The notes under the pieces are model-generated. The model did not search any database. It was not told the origin of the DNA and saw only the letters and a program-made list of their open reading frames with translations. A stretch of DNA of 31,444 nucleotides. It comes from a virus. A program made the translations under genes and the position numbers. The DNA lies in IMG/VR virus record IMGVR_UViG_3300018014_000009, positions 1 to 31,444 of that record, one strand, 5' to 3'. This document shows positions 24,883 to 31,444 of the stretch, one piece after another (positions within the stretch are counted from its first letter, which is position 1; the number at the start of each line of letters is the position of its first letter).

Positions 24883-27800
24883 CTAGTGCTGGGTGACAGG
24901 GCTGAAGCCCGAGGGCAGCAGCCCCCTCTGAGAGGCCTGGCCTATCGCTGTGTTCGACAGTTCTACAGCGAGCTTCTTGGCCTTGTCGGGGGTAATCTCC
25001 GTGCTTGTGCCTATGTCCGAGCCGTTGGGGGTCCTTAGGTCGGACATATGGTAGTCCGTCTTGGTCTGGTAGTTCCTCACGTCAACGTTGAACACCTTAC
25101 TGAAGACATCCTTGTCCATGCCTCCCATCTGCTGGGCCGCCTGGCCAGCAGGGATGCCCCCAGGATGGACGCTGGGGAGCCAGGCATCCTTCCAGAGGGT
25201 GTCCCGGTTGTCCCAGAGGGCCTTGTATACTGCCTCCTCGAAGTCATCGGACAGTATGTACAGCAGGGTATCGACAAAGCTGTTGCCTGTGCCGGGGACA
25301 AGGGCCCCAGGCTCGGGGGCACCGGGCGCGGGGGCGATTCCGGGCGTAGGGGCGGCCCCAGCGCCCCCAATCCCAGCGAGCCCGGCAGCAAAGCGGAGGG
25401 TATTCCACAATGCACCGGGGCCACTGAGGTTCTTGAGGGCCCACCAGCCTGCCCCGCCTGTGCTAATGCCGCCTGCCTCTCCTGCCTCTCCTGCGCCTGC
25501 CTTGCCTGCGCCGGGGCCGCCTGCACTGTAAAAGCCGGATGCCACGGCAAAGTCCTTGCTCAGGGGCTCCCAGTGGGGGCCTCCCATCTCCTTGGGCACA
25601 ACCCGCCCCGTGTCCCTGTCCACGCCCATCTCCGGGGGCGTTATGCCGAACAGCTTGAGCGCCCTGCCGAGGGTGTTCGACAGCAGCCAGTAAATCTGGT
25701 TAGTCAGCACCGACCAGATGGCCTCCAGCCAGTCGTTGGTATCCCTTATGCCTATCGCCTGCTCCAGGTTGTGCCGTTGCAAGACATTGCCTCGGTCCTC
25801 GGCGTCCTTGGCATTGCTCTGGTTCAGGTCGGAGTCCTGGTTTGCTATGTCCGACAGGAGGTCCAGCCTTACGGCCATACCGCGTGTAGCCTCTCCCCGG
25901 AGGGCAAAGTTCTTCTCAAGGCGGCTCTTTACCGCCTTCCCCAGGTCATCTATGTTCTGGCTGACGTCTATCTGCTCCGTGTTCTTGCTGACCTTGTTTA
26001 TGGACTCGGCTATCCCCGGAAGGTAGTCCTTTGCCAGTATCGGCGAGAGCCTGCCCTCGGCCGCCTGCCTGACCAGGTCGCCTGCGGTCTTCAGGGGCTT
26101 CCCGACCAGCTTCATAATCTCCTCTACCTTCTGGTTCCCCAGCGGTGCCAGTTGGGACGCCAGGAGTTGGTTCGTAATCCTCTCCTCCCCCTGGCGGGGG
26201 GCAATCAGCCTGCGGTATGCCTCCTCGTCGGAGCCGGTCCCGGCGACGGCCTTGAGCGCGTTGAGCAGGTTGATGGTCATCTCGTTCCCCGGCGTCTGGG
26301 GGCCGGGGAGGAACTCCAGGATGTCCTTCATGCTCCCGCCAGGGGCAAGCGCCCTCCTGCCCTTTATAACCTGGGCGACCTGCGTGGTCAGTGTCTCTAG
26401 GGTGGTCCCTGCCGCCTGGGTATACTCCTGGCCCTTCTCGCCCGCACGGCCGGAGATGTCGCTTATAACCCCGGTCATATACGATGCGTCCTGGCTCTCT
26501 ATGTCTGCGCCGGACTTTATACCATACTTATCGCTCAGCTCCTTCTGCGCTGCATTCTCGGTCATGCCCGTCGTCTTCAGGGCATCCACCAGGCTGTTAT
26601 AGACATCCCCGCCCAGGGTCCTGACGTTCGCCTCCATCCCCCTCAGCATGCCTGTCTTTAGTGCCTGGGGGGCAGTGGCCAGCAGGTAGGCCCTCCACGG
26701 GAGGGGGGCCCCCTTGGGGACCATGAAGGCCTGGGAGAACTCCTTGAGGGACTCGCCTGTCAGCATCCCGGTGCTCCCCAGGGTGCGGAGCACCGAGACG
26801 ACATCCCCCAGGCTCTTGGTAAGCAGGCTAAAGTGGCTGTTGACGTCGTCGATAATCTCAAGGTACTTGGAGGTGGATATCCCGGAGGCGTCCACGTCGG
26901 CGGACAGCATCACGAAGAACTTATGGACGGACTCCATGGACTTACCGTACTGGACGATGAGCTTCATCGTCTCCTCGCTCGCCTGCCGGGTGTCCATCCC
27001 TGCCACCATCGCAGGCCCGAACGCAACCCCTGCCAGGCCGCTGACCCCCGCCTCGCCGAGGAAGGTGTTCTTCAGAGACTTGACAGCGCCGGGCCTGAAC
27101 AGCTCGGGGGTGCCCATCCCGTACTTAATCATCTCCTGAATCATCTCCAGGTTCCTCGGCTCCGTCTGGCCGTACTTGAAGCCCAGCTCGCCCGGCATCC
27201 TGAGCAGGCTGCGTGCCTGCTGCATCGCCATGTAGCCGCCGCCAGCGATGCCGCCCGCGCCTATGGCAGAGAACATCTTCTTGTTGTCCTCCGCCATCCC
27301 GTCGAAGGCCTCCTTGAGCGCTATCAGGACGCCTGCGATGGCCGCCACGGGGGCTGCGACCGCTGCCACCGTCCCGCCTATCGTTGCAGCGGCGGCCTCT
27401 CCTCCTGCCCCTGCACCTGCCACCGCCTCTACGCCCGCCAGCCCCTCCCCTGTAAGCGCCCTGGCAACGGGTGCTGCTGCCCCTGCGGCTATACCGCCCG
27501 CCAACCCTTCCCCTGCTCCGGCAGTAGGGGCTGCCGCTACTGCGGAAGCAGTCTCCGCTGCCTCGGCTACGGCAGAGGCACCTGTTGCGGCCGCCTCAGC
27601 CGCCTTGCCTGCGGCGGTCTCGGAGGCCCGGGCAGCATCCGCGAACCTCTCTCCTACCGGGGCTCCCTCCCTGAAGTCTATGACCTCCCTCGCTGGACCT
27701 GGAGGCGCTGGGAGCGGGCCTACCGGCCCCCCCTCCCGGACAAGCTGCCCGGCGGCCTCCCTTATGCCCTGTGCCAACCTCTGGCGGCCCTTGGGGGTTC

Positions 27801-28677
27801 CTCTGAACCTTTCGACCATGCCCTCCAGGACTTTGGGCCTTAAGGCTTCTACCTCCTGAGCAGCCCTGACAACCTCTGCCCTCTGCTCTGCCCCCATAGA
27901 CTGGAGGGCCTTCTTGTCTATCTTGCCCCTCGGGGTGACCGGGATACGATGGAGTAGCTCCTGGAGGGGGTCCTCCCTCCCGGCAGCCTTCACCTGGTAT
28001 GCCTCTACCCTCCTCTTTATGTTCTCCTCGGCTGTCTTCTTGATGCTCTCGCCAGTCTCCTTCAGCCTGCGATACTTGTCAAAGAACCGAGTAAACGGCT
28101 CGAACAGCCTTACATTCCCGAAGGTATCCCGCAGGGCCGAGCCCACGGCATCGAATGCACTGCGGGTCTTCTCCATCTCCCTGCGGATTGAGCCAAGGGT
28201 GCCCTCTACCCCTTCCAGCTCTTTCCTGAGTTCTCCCGCTAGCTTAGGGGTTACAGCGGTAACATCCCTGAGCTTCTCAAGGCTCCTGGTCATGGCATCG
28301 AGCGTCTGCCTCGCCCGGTGGCGCTCGTTAGCAGTGCGGCCCTCGTCGTCCAGGATTTGCTTGGCCGCCTTGGCTATCTTCTCGAAGTCCTCCCTGACGT
28401 ACCTTACCTCCCGCTGGTTGAATATGCCGCCCTTGAGCTTGCCGACCATGCGGAGGACCTCGGTGAACCCCTTCTCCATCTGGTCCACGTGGGCAACGAA
28501 CGACTTGGCATCGTCCGCCATGGTGCCCCACCTCTCAACGAGCTTGTCCGAGACCTCGATGAACTGGCGGGTCTTCTCGTTCATCATGTCCATCGTGGCG
28601 GCCATGGTGACCGAGAAATCGTTCATCGTGTTGAGGAGGCCCTGTAGCGTCCTCTGCTGGTCGTTGATGTCGGGCAT
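24883..28677 (-). CDS. tail tape measure protein (1264 aa)
   Basis: This long, largely helical protein has the typical make-up of a tape measure protein, which sets tail length and leaves the tube on infection. The first 250 residues have coiled-coil character (LLNTMNDFSVTMAATMDMMN, EKIAKAAKQIL, AGELRKELEGVEGTLGSIRR). Residues about 340-430 are Ala/Gly/Glu-rich. A hydrophobic stretch around 430-460 (GGTVAAVAAPVAAIAGVLIA) can span a membrane, as in many tape measures. The region 470-1000 is helical. Near 1055-1115 lies a Gly/Ala/Pro-rich part (GPGAGKAGAGEAGEAGG, APTPGIAPAPGAPEPG). By the roughly 0.15 nm per residue rule a tail near 190 nm would be expected; this is a rule of thumb. The ATG has AGGGGA 8 nt upstream and follows the chaperone candidate by 14 bp. 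I see no peptidase motif. Confidence 0.9.
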   Translation of the reverse strand: MPDINDQQRTLQGLLNTMNDFSVTMAATMDMMNEKTRQFIEVSDKLVERWGTMADDAKSFVAHVDQMEKGFTEVLRMVGKLKGGIFNQREVRYVREDFEKIAKAAKQILDDEGRTANERHRARQTLDAMTRSLEKLRDVTAVTPKLAGELRKELEGVEGTLGSIRREMEKTRSAFDAVGSALRDTFGNVRLFEPFTRFFDKYRRLKETGESIKKTAEENIKRRVEAYQVKAAGREDPLQELLHRIPVTPRGKIDKKALQSMGAEQRAEVVRAAQEVEALRPKVLEGMVERFRGTPKGRQRLAQGIREAAGQLVREGGPVGPLPAPPGPAREVIDFREGAPVGERFADAARASETAAGKAAEAAATGASAVAEAAETASAVAAAPTAGAGEGLAGGIAAGAAAPVARALTGEGLAGVEAVAGAGAGGEAAAATIGGTVAAVAAPVAAIAGVLIALKEAFDGMAEDNKKMFSAIGAGGIAGGGYMAMQQARSLLRMPGELGFKYGQTEPRNLEMIQEMIKYGMGTPELFRPGAVKSLKNTFLGEAGVSGLAGVAFGPAMVAGMDTRQASEETMKLIVQYGKSMESVHKFFVMLSADVDASGISTSKYLEIIDDVNSHFSLLTKSLGDVVSVLRTLGSTGMLTGESLKEFSQAFMVPKGAPLPWRAYLLATAPQALKTGMLRGMEANVRTLGGDVYNSLVDALKTTGMTENAAQKELSDKYGIKSGADIESQDASYMTGVISDISGRAGEKGQEYTQAAGTTLETLTTQVAQVIKGRRALAPGGSMKDILEFLPGPQTPGNEMTINLLNALKAVAGTGSDEEAYRRLIAPRQGEERITNQLLASQLAPLGNQKVEEIMKLVGKPLKTAGDLVRQAAEGRLSPILAKDYLPGIAESINKVSKNTEQIDVSQNIDDLGKAVKSRLEKNFALRGEATRGMAVRLDLLSDIANQDSDLNQSNAKDAEDRGNVLQRHNLEQAIGIRDTNDWLEAIWSVLTNQIYWLLSNTLGRALKLFGITPPEMGVDRDTGRVVPKEMGGPHWEPLSKDFAVASGFYSAGGPGAGKAGAGEAGEAGGISTGGAGWWALKNLSGPGALWNTLRFAAGLAGIGGAGAAPTPGIAPAPGAPEPGALVPGTGNSFVDTLLYILSDDFEEAVYKALWDNRDTLWKDAWLPSVHPGGIPAGQAAQQMGGMDKDVFSKVFNVDVRNYQTKTDYHMSDLRTPNGSDIGTSTEITPDKAKKLAVELSNTAIGQASQRGLLPSGFSPVTQH
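25472..25512 (-). repeat. short tandem repeat in tape measure gene
   Basis: CCTGCCTCT occurs twice in tandem (25472-25489), followed by related CCTGCGCCTGCCTTGCCTG units. It encodes the Ala/Gly/Glu-rich part of the tape measure protein (AGEAGEAGG). Slippage here would change protein length in steps of three residues. Confidence 0.6.
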
Positions 28678-28691
28678 TGGCTATCCCCTGG

Positions 28692-29315
28692 CTACTCCGT
28701 GCCTTCCTTGCCCTGCTCAGCGGGCAGGAGCCCCTCTGTGACCTTGGCCACCGTGTCCTCTATGACCTCCCTGCTGGCATCGTGTATCTCCCTGAGGGCG
28801 GCCTCGAACAGGCGCTTCTCCACGTCGGTCATAAGCGTCGAGTCGGGGAAGCTGGCCTGCATGCGCTTCTCAATCCTGTCGGAGTGTACCATGAGCATCT
28901 TCCAGAGGGTCTGAACGACCTCCTGGCCCCATCCCAGGAGTATGTTGCGCAGGGCGACCTGCACGTCACACCTTGCCTTGTCAGGGGTAGTGGGGTCGGT
29001 GACTATCCTCTGCTCGGGGGCAAGGTCCTTGATGCTTATGCCGTTAATCCAGGTCACTGCCCTGGAGAGCATCTCGCACCGGATGCGCTGGACCCAGGCA
29101 TACCCCTTGAACTCCTCGGTGGCCACCAGGGCCTTCATCTCCTGCTCCGTGGGGATGTTGGATATCCTGAGGCTGATTTTCCTCTCGGACGCCTCGAAGT
29201 TGAGAATCTCCTCGTTCTCCTCTATCCCGAACCCCTTGAGGCCAAGGATGACCTCCTCCAGGGACTTGGGGGCCGTCGGCTGTGCCTCGGCGCTCTGCTT
29301 GGTCTCCTCGCTCAT
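28692..29315 (-). CDS. putative tail assembly chaperone (207 aa)
   Basis: The gene lies immediately before the tape measure gene, the usual place of tail assembly chaperones. The product is acidic and helical, begins MSEETKQSAEAQPTAPKSLE, and has a core with KISLRISNIPTEQEMKALVA, FKGYAWVQRIRCEMLSRAVT and WINGISI, followed by helices to a charged C-terminus. Proteins of this size and composition in this position bind the tape measure protein during tail assembly. Many phages make a longer form by a programmed frameshift; here the stop is only 14 bp from the tape measure start and I see no second open frame, so no such extension is supported. TAGGAGGG lies 4 nt before the ATG. Family membership is inferred mainly from synteny. 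Confidence 0.6.
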   Translation of the reverse strand: MSEETKQSAEAQPTAPKSLEEVILGLKGFGIEENEEILNFEASERKISLRISNIPTEQEMKALVATEEFKGYAWVQRIRCEMLSRAVTWINGISIKDLAPEQRIVTDPTTPDKARCDVQVALRNILLGWGQEVVQTLWKMLMVHSDRIEKRMQASFPDSTLMTDVEKRLFEAALREIHDASREVIEDTVAKVTEGLLPAEQGKEGTE

Positions 29316-29393
29316 GTGCCCTCCTACTTAGTGAGGTGGCAGTTGTTTATGTCAGAATTGCCAGAATCCTGGGCCATGGCGTGTAGACTGGTG

Positions 29394-29399
29394 TATAAT
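29394..29399 (+). promoter_or_regulatory. possible -10 element (TATAAT)
   Basis: A perfect TATAAT lies 22 bp before the ATG at 29422. The best-spaced -35 region (29371-29376, GGGCCA) is poor. Upstream, CAGAAT occurs twice (29353-29358 and 29362-29367), which might be a regulator site. The short leader would start close to the Shine-Dalgarno. The plus-strand gene needs its own promoter, which makes this the best candidate. Confidence 0.4.
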
Positions 29400-29421
29400 G
29401 ATAATGGAGGAAAGGGTTACC

Positions 29422-30144
29422 ATGGCAAAGAACAGGGAGATTTACGGGGATACACTGGAGTATAGGGAAAGCTGGCAGTGGCGCAGGCTGGTGGCCGCCA
29501 GGGAGCCCCTCCGGCCCTGGCAAGTACTGGAAGGGGTACACCCTGACGAGTGGACGGAATGGGAGGTAGAGGTAAACCCCGAGCTATGGAAAACACTCTA
29601 TAGGTACGACCTGCCCTTCCCAGGGGGGGCGATGGAAAGGCTGAAAGACTCGGCGCTAGACATAGTATACAAGCTCAGGATGCCCAACGGGTTTAAGAAC
29701 ACCCTTAAGTACATAAGGAACAAGGCAGTGATGGTCTTGACTGCCTTCTTCCTGGCATTCCCCCTGTGCGCCGTCATGACGGGGAACAGGTGGATGCTGG
29801 ACTGGTCGCTGCCTGTCATGTTCCTCGGGATGCTCTATATGTCGGTGTTCGCTGCCCTGTGGATAGTGGTGGGGATGGTGCCCTTCTGGCTCCTCTATGC
29901 AGCGGTCACCTGCCTGGTCTGCCCTGCCCCCAACACGCCCATGGCGTGGCCGGTATGCTGGGCCCTGGCGTGGTTCGCCTACCCCGCCTGGCGCAGCCTA
30001 CAGCATGCCTCCAGGTGGGAGCAAGAGAGGAGGTCGGGGGAGCCCGGCCACCCCCTCTACAACCACCCCTATGCCGTTGCGGCAACATGCCTTGGGACAG
30101 CAGCGGCAATGGGCATCGGCTCCTACTTCTCCGGGAAGAAGTAG
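29422..30144 (+). CDS. multi-pass membrane protein of unknown function (240 aa)
   Basis: The start is set at the ATG at 29422 (MAKNREIYGD), with GGAGG and AAAGGG at 29406-29416 as ribosome site; an earlier in-frame ATG at 29404 lies within that site. The first 95 residues are charged and soluble. From about residue 100 there are three to four membrane segments: AVMVLTAFFLAFPLCAVM, LPVMFLGMLYMSVFAALWIV with GMVPFWLLYAAVTCLV, PVCWALAWFAYPAW, and a last weak one, YAVAATCLGTAAAMGIGSYF, before SGKK. I do not recognise a family. It is the only gene read against the tail operon in this part and sits between the 383-aa gene and the chaperone gene, ending 1 bp from the convergent stop. Candidates are a holin-like or superinfection-exclusion protein; neither is supported by a specific motif. 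Confidence 0.75.
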   Translation: MAKNREIYGDTLEYRESWQWRRLVAAREPLRPWQVLEGVHPDEWTEWEVEVNPELWKTLYRYDLPFPGGAMERLKDSALDIVYKLRMPNGFKNTLKYIRNKAVMVLTAFFLAFPLCAVMTGNRWMLDWSLPVMFLGMLYMSVFAALWIVVGMVPFWLLYAAVTCLVCPAPNTPMAWPVCWALAWFAYPAWRSLQHASRWEQERRSGEPGHPLYNHPYAVAATCLGTAAAMGIGSYFSGKK

Positions 30145-30145
30145 C

Positions 30146-31297
30146 CTACTGCTGGTACCTCTTTATTCTCTCCCCTATGTCCGTGCCGGTGCTCCTGTCT
30201 GCGGCATACCTGTCCGCCACGGGAGGGGGGGCTATCCTCCCCTTCCTGAGTTCCCTCTCCTTCTTGAAGGCCCCCACCTCTGTCTCCACCCTGATGACCT
30301 CCCTGTTGATACCAGGGCCGCCGCGCCCTGCCGCGATGCGCTCTAGCTGCCTCTTGCGCTGCTCTGCGGCCTCAATCTGCTGCCTCTCGAACTCGGCCAT
30401 TAGCTGCTCGTGGCGGTCGTTGCTGAGCATCCCGTGAAGCTCCCTGAGCATGCCCTCCTTGGTCTCCATGTTCTCTATGTGCGCCCACCCGTCGTCAAGG
30501 GACTTGTCCGGGGGGGCGGAGACTATGCCCTCCCACGGCTCCAGGGCATCCGCCTTCATCTGCTTGGTGACGCCCTTCAGCTCCGCCACGAGGCCGTCCA
30601 CGGACTTGCCTGCCCACGGGCGTATTATCAGCACGGCGTTCCAGTTCTCGTCCAGGCGCTTCTTGGCCTGCTCGCGGTAGGTGCAGAGGGAGGCCCAGAG
30701 GCGGGCATGGTCGGAGGGGCAAAGGATGGATATGTGCTTCCCGTCCGGCATGGCGACCCTGCGGTTCTCGAAGGAGGCATACTGCCCCCCGCTGTGCCAG
30801 AGGCACTCCGAGTCCCTGGTGGTAGAGAAGGCGGACAGGTAGGGATAGAGGGAGGAGTCCCTCTCGCCCATGGCCGTGACCAGCCTTACCAGCCTGACGA
30901 CCTCCAGGGAGGAGAGGGCAGTCACCTCCTCCTCCGCCAGGGAGGTGGAGAGCAGCAGGCAGCGGTACACGAAGTCGAGGGGGTCCGGCACCCACCTGAG
31001 GAGGATACGCCTCTCGGTATTGAAGAACCCCCTTACCCACCCCCGCTGGGTGCCGTCTACCATGAGCGGGCGTATCCTCGCCCCTATGCCTATAATCTCG
31101 CTGCATGCCTCGGTCACCCTGCCCCTTACCTCCTGGATGTACTTCGGGGGGACCCGGTTGACGACCCCCTCGCTGAGGCTGCGGGCAAGCTCTGCCCCAG
31201 GCGTGAGCCTGGAGTCGGCGGACGGGGATGCCCCCAGCCAGCGGCCGGAGGGGGAGGTACCGAGGACCTCGGGGGATGTCCTGGGCCTAACGTCCAT
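30146..31297 (-). CDS. tail-module protein of unknown function (383 aa)
   Basis: The product is soluble and mainly helical, with no membrane segment. Its conserved-looking core (residues about 90-270) includes LLRWVPDPLDFVYRCLLLST, EEEVTALSSLEVVRLVRLVT, LYPYLSAFSTTRDSECLWHS, PDGKHISILCPSDHARLWAS and NAVLIIRPWAGKSVDGLVAE. The last 100 residues form a charged coiled coil (NDRHEQLMAEFERQQIEAAE, then QRKRQLERI). The N-terminal 45 residues are Pro/Ser-rich and perhaps unfolded. The ATG at 31297 lies within the end of the upstream gene (11-bp overlap), so the two are coupled; the upstream sequence AGAGGAGGGGCG serves as ribosome site. Its place two genes before the tape measure gene suggests a role in tail assembly, but I cannot assign it to a family. 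Confidence 0.75.
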   Translation of the reverse strand: MDVRPRTSPEVLGTSPSGRWLGASPSADSRLTPGAELARSLSEGVVNRVPPKYIQEVRGRVTEACSEIIGIGARIRPLMVDGTQRGWVRGFFNTERRILLRWVPDPLDFVYRCLLLSTSLAEEEVTALSSLEVVRLVRLVTAMGERDSSLYPYLSAFSTTRDSECLWHSGGQYASFENRRVAMPDGKHISILCPSDHARLWASLCTYREQAKKRLDENWNAVLIIRPWAGKSVDGLVAELKGVTKQMKADALEPWEGIVSAPPDKSLDDGWAHIENMETKEGMLRELHGMLSNDRHEQLMAEFERQQIEAAEQRKRQLERIAAGRGGPGINREVIRVETEVGAFKKERELRKGRIAPPPVADRYAADRSTGTDIGERIKRYQQ

Positions 31298-31444
31298 CGC
31301 CCCTCCTCTCGGGGGTGGCCATCGCTATCCTGACCCCCTCCTTCCTGGCCGACTCCAGAATCCTCCTGCTAAGCTCCGCCTCCTCTGCCACCTCCTGCCT
31401 GCCGAAGCGGCTCTCCATCTCCCTTACAGCACGGTCGTGTGCCC
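31287..31444 (-). CDS. 3' end of a helical protein (5' end beyond window)
   Basis: A minus-strand frame is open from the window edge to a TAG at 31287-31289 (51 residues seen). The visible part is highly charged and helical: AHDRAVREMESRFGRQEVAE, then EAELSRRILESARKEGVRIA, and ends RRGDGR. An internal ATG exists (31420) but lacks a properly spaced ribosome site, so the true start is probably outside. It overlaps the 383-aa gene by 11 bp, which supports that it is translated. Function unknown. Confidence 0.55.
   Translation of the reverse strand, partial: AHDRAVREMESRFGRQEVAEEAELSRRILESARKEGVRIAMATPERRGDGR

Noticed and set aside
28677-28760. Programmed frameshift giving a second tail chaperone
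   Set aside because: Only 14 bp separate the chaperone stop from the tape measure start and no second open frame overlaps; no convincing slippery heptamer was seen near the stop.
1-31444. tRNA genes or introns beside the homing endonucleases
   Set aside because: Gaps around the three endonuclease genes are only a few bases (or about 120 bp at 12049), too small for an intron, and the neighbouring frames are complete; no cloverleaf was recognised.

Overview
The window is a piece of a tailed double-stranded DNA phage (or prophage) genome. It is GC-rich by eye (roughly 60% or more) and almost wholly coding: no gap reaches 300 bases, and the largest are about 120 bp (12049-12170) and 106 bp (29316-29421). 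Nearly all genes lie on the minus strand as one long tail/virion operon read from right to left, with short gaps or overlaps. A hub and a VgrG/gp5-like spike next to a tape measure gene suggest a contractile (myovirus-type) tail. A GH24 lysozyme and an RlpA-like protein point to a bacterial host with peptidoglycan. I cannot name the host. Arginine is mostly AGG and isoleucine often ATA, which is a host clue only.

Layout in transcription order (right to left): end of an unknown helical protein (31287-31444); a 383-aa tail-module protein; an opposite-strand membrane protein (29422-30144, +); a 207-aa tail-assembly-chaperone candidate; the tape measure protein (24883-28677); a tail protein with an N-terminal peptidoglycan-hydrolase-like domain (23295-24866); an HNH endonuclease (22645-23298); a second tail protein that looks like a paralogue of the preceding one (21363-22652); baseplate hub (18493-21363); baseplate spike (16108-18483); a 1059-aa virion protein with a C1q/TNF-like module (12922-16101); a GIY-YIG-like endonuclease (12171-12911); an RlpA-like secreted protein and two small unknown genes (10845-12048); a two-gene plus-strand island with a GH24 lysozyme (9896-10915); a 1290-aa baseplate/tail-spike protein with a C-terminal beta-helix (5967-9839); a zinc-ribbon HNH endonuclease (5208-5963); and two large proteins built of putative Ig-fold repeats (1472-5200 and 1-1441, the latter cut by the window edge).

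The minus-strand genes probably work together: chaperone and tape measure set tail length, hub plus spike plus the two related tail proteins form the tip, and the beta-helix and Ig-repeat proteins are surface or host-binding parts. Cell-wall enzymes occur at three sites: a virion-associated lytic domain, RlpA, and the soluble lysozyme. Three homing-endonuclease-like genes of different types sit exactly in junctions between virion genes and look less GC-rich than their neighbours.

The most striking whole-window signal is the apparent complete absence of the tetramer GATC over 31.4 kb, including inside the three endonuclease genes. Other points of interest are the duplicated tail module flanking an HNH gene, the lytic domain fused to a tail protein, and a long out-of-frame overlap at the end of the RlpA gene. 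I saw no tRNA, rRNA, CRISPR array, insertion sequence or integrase.
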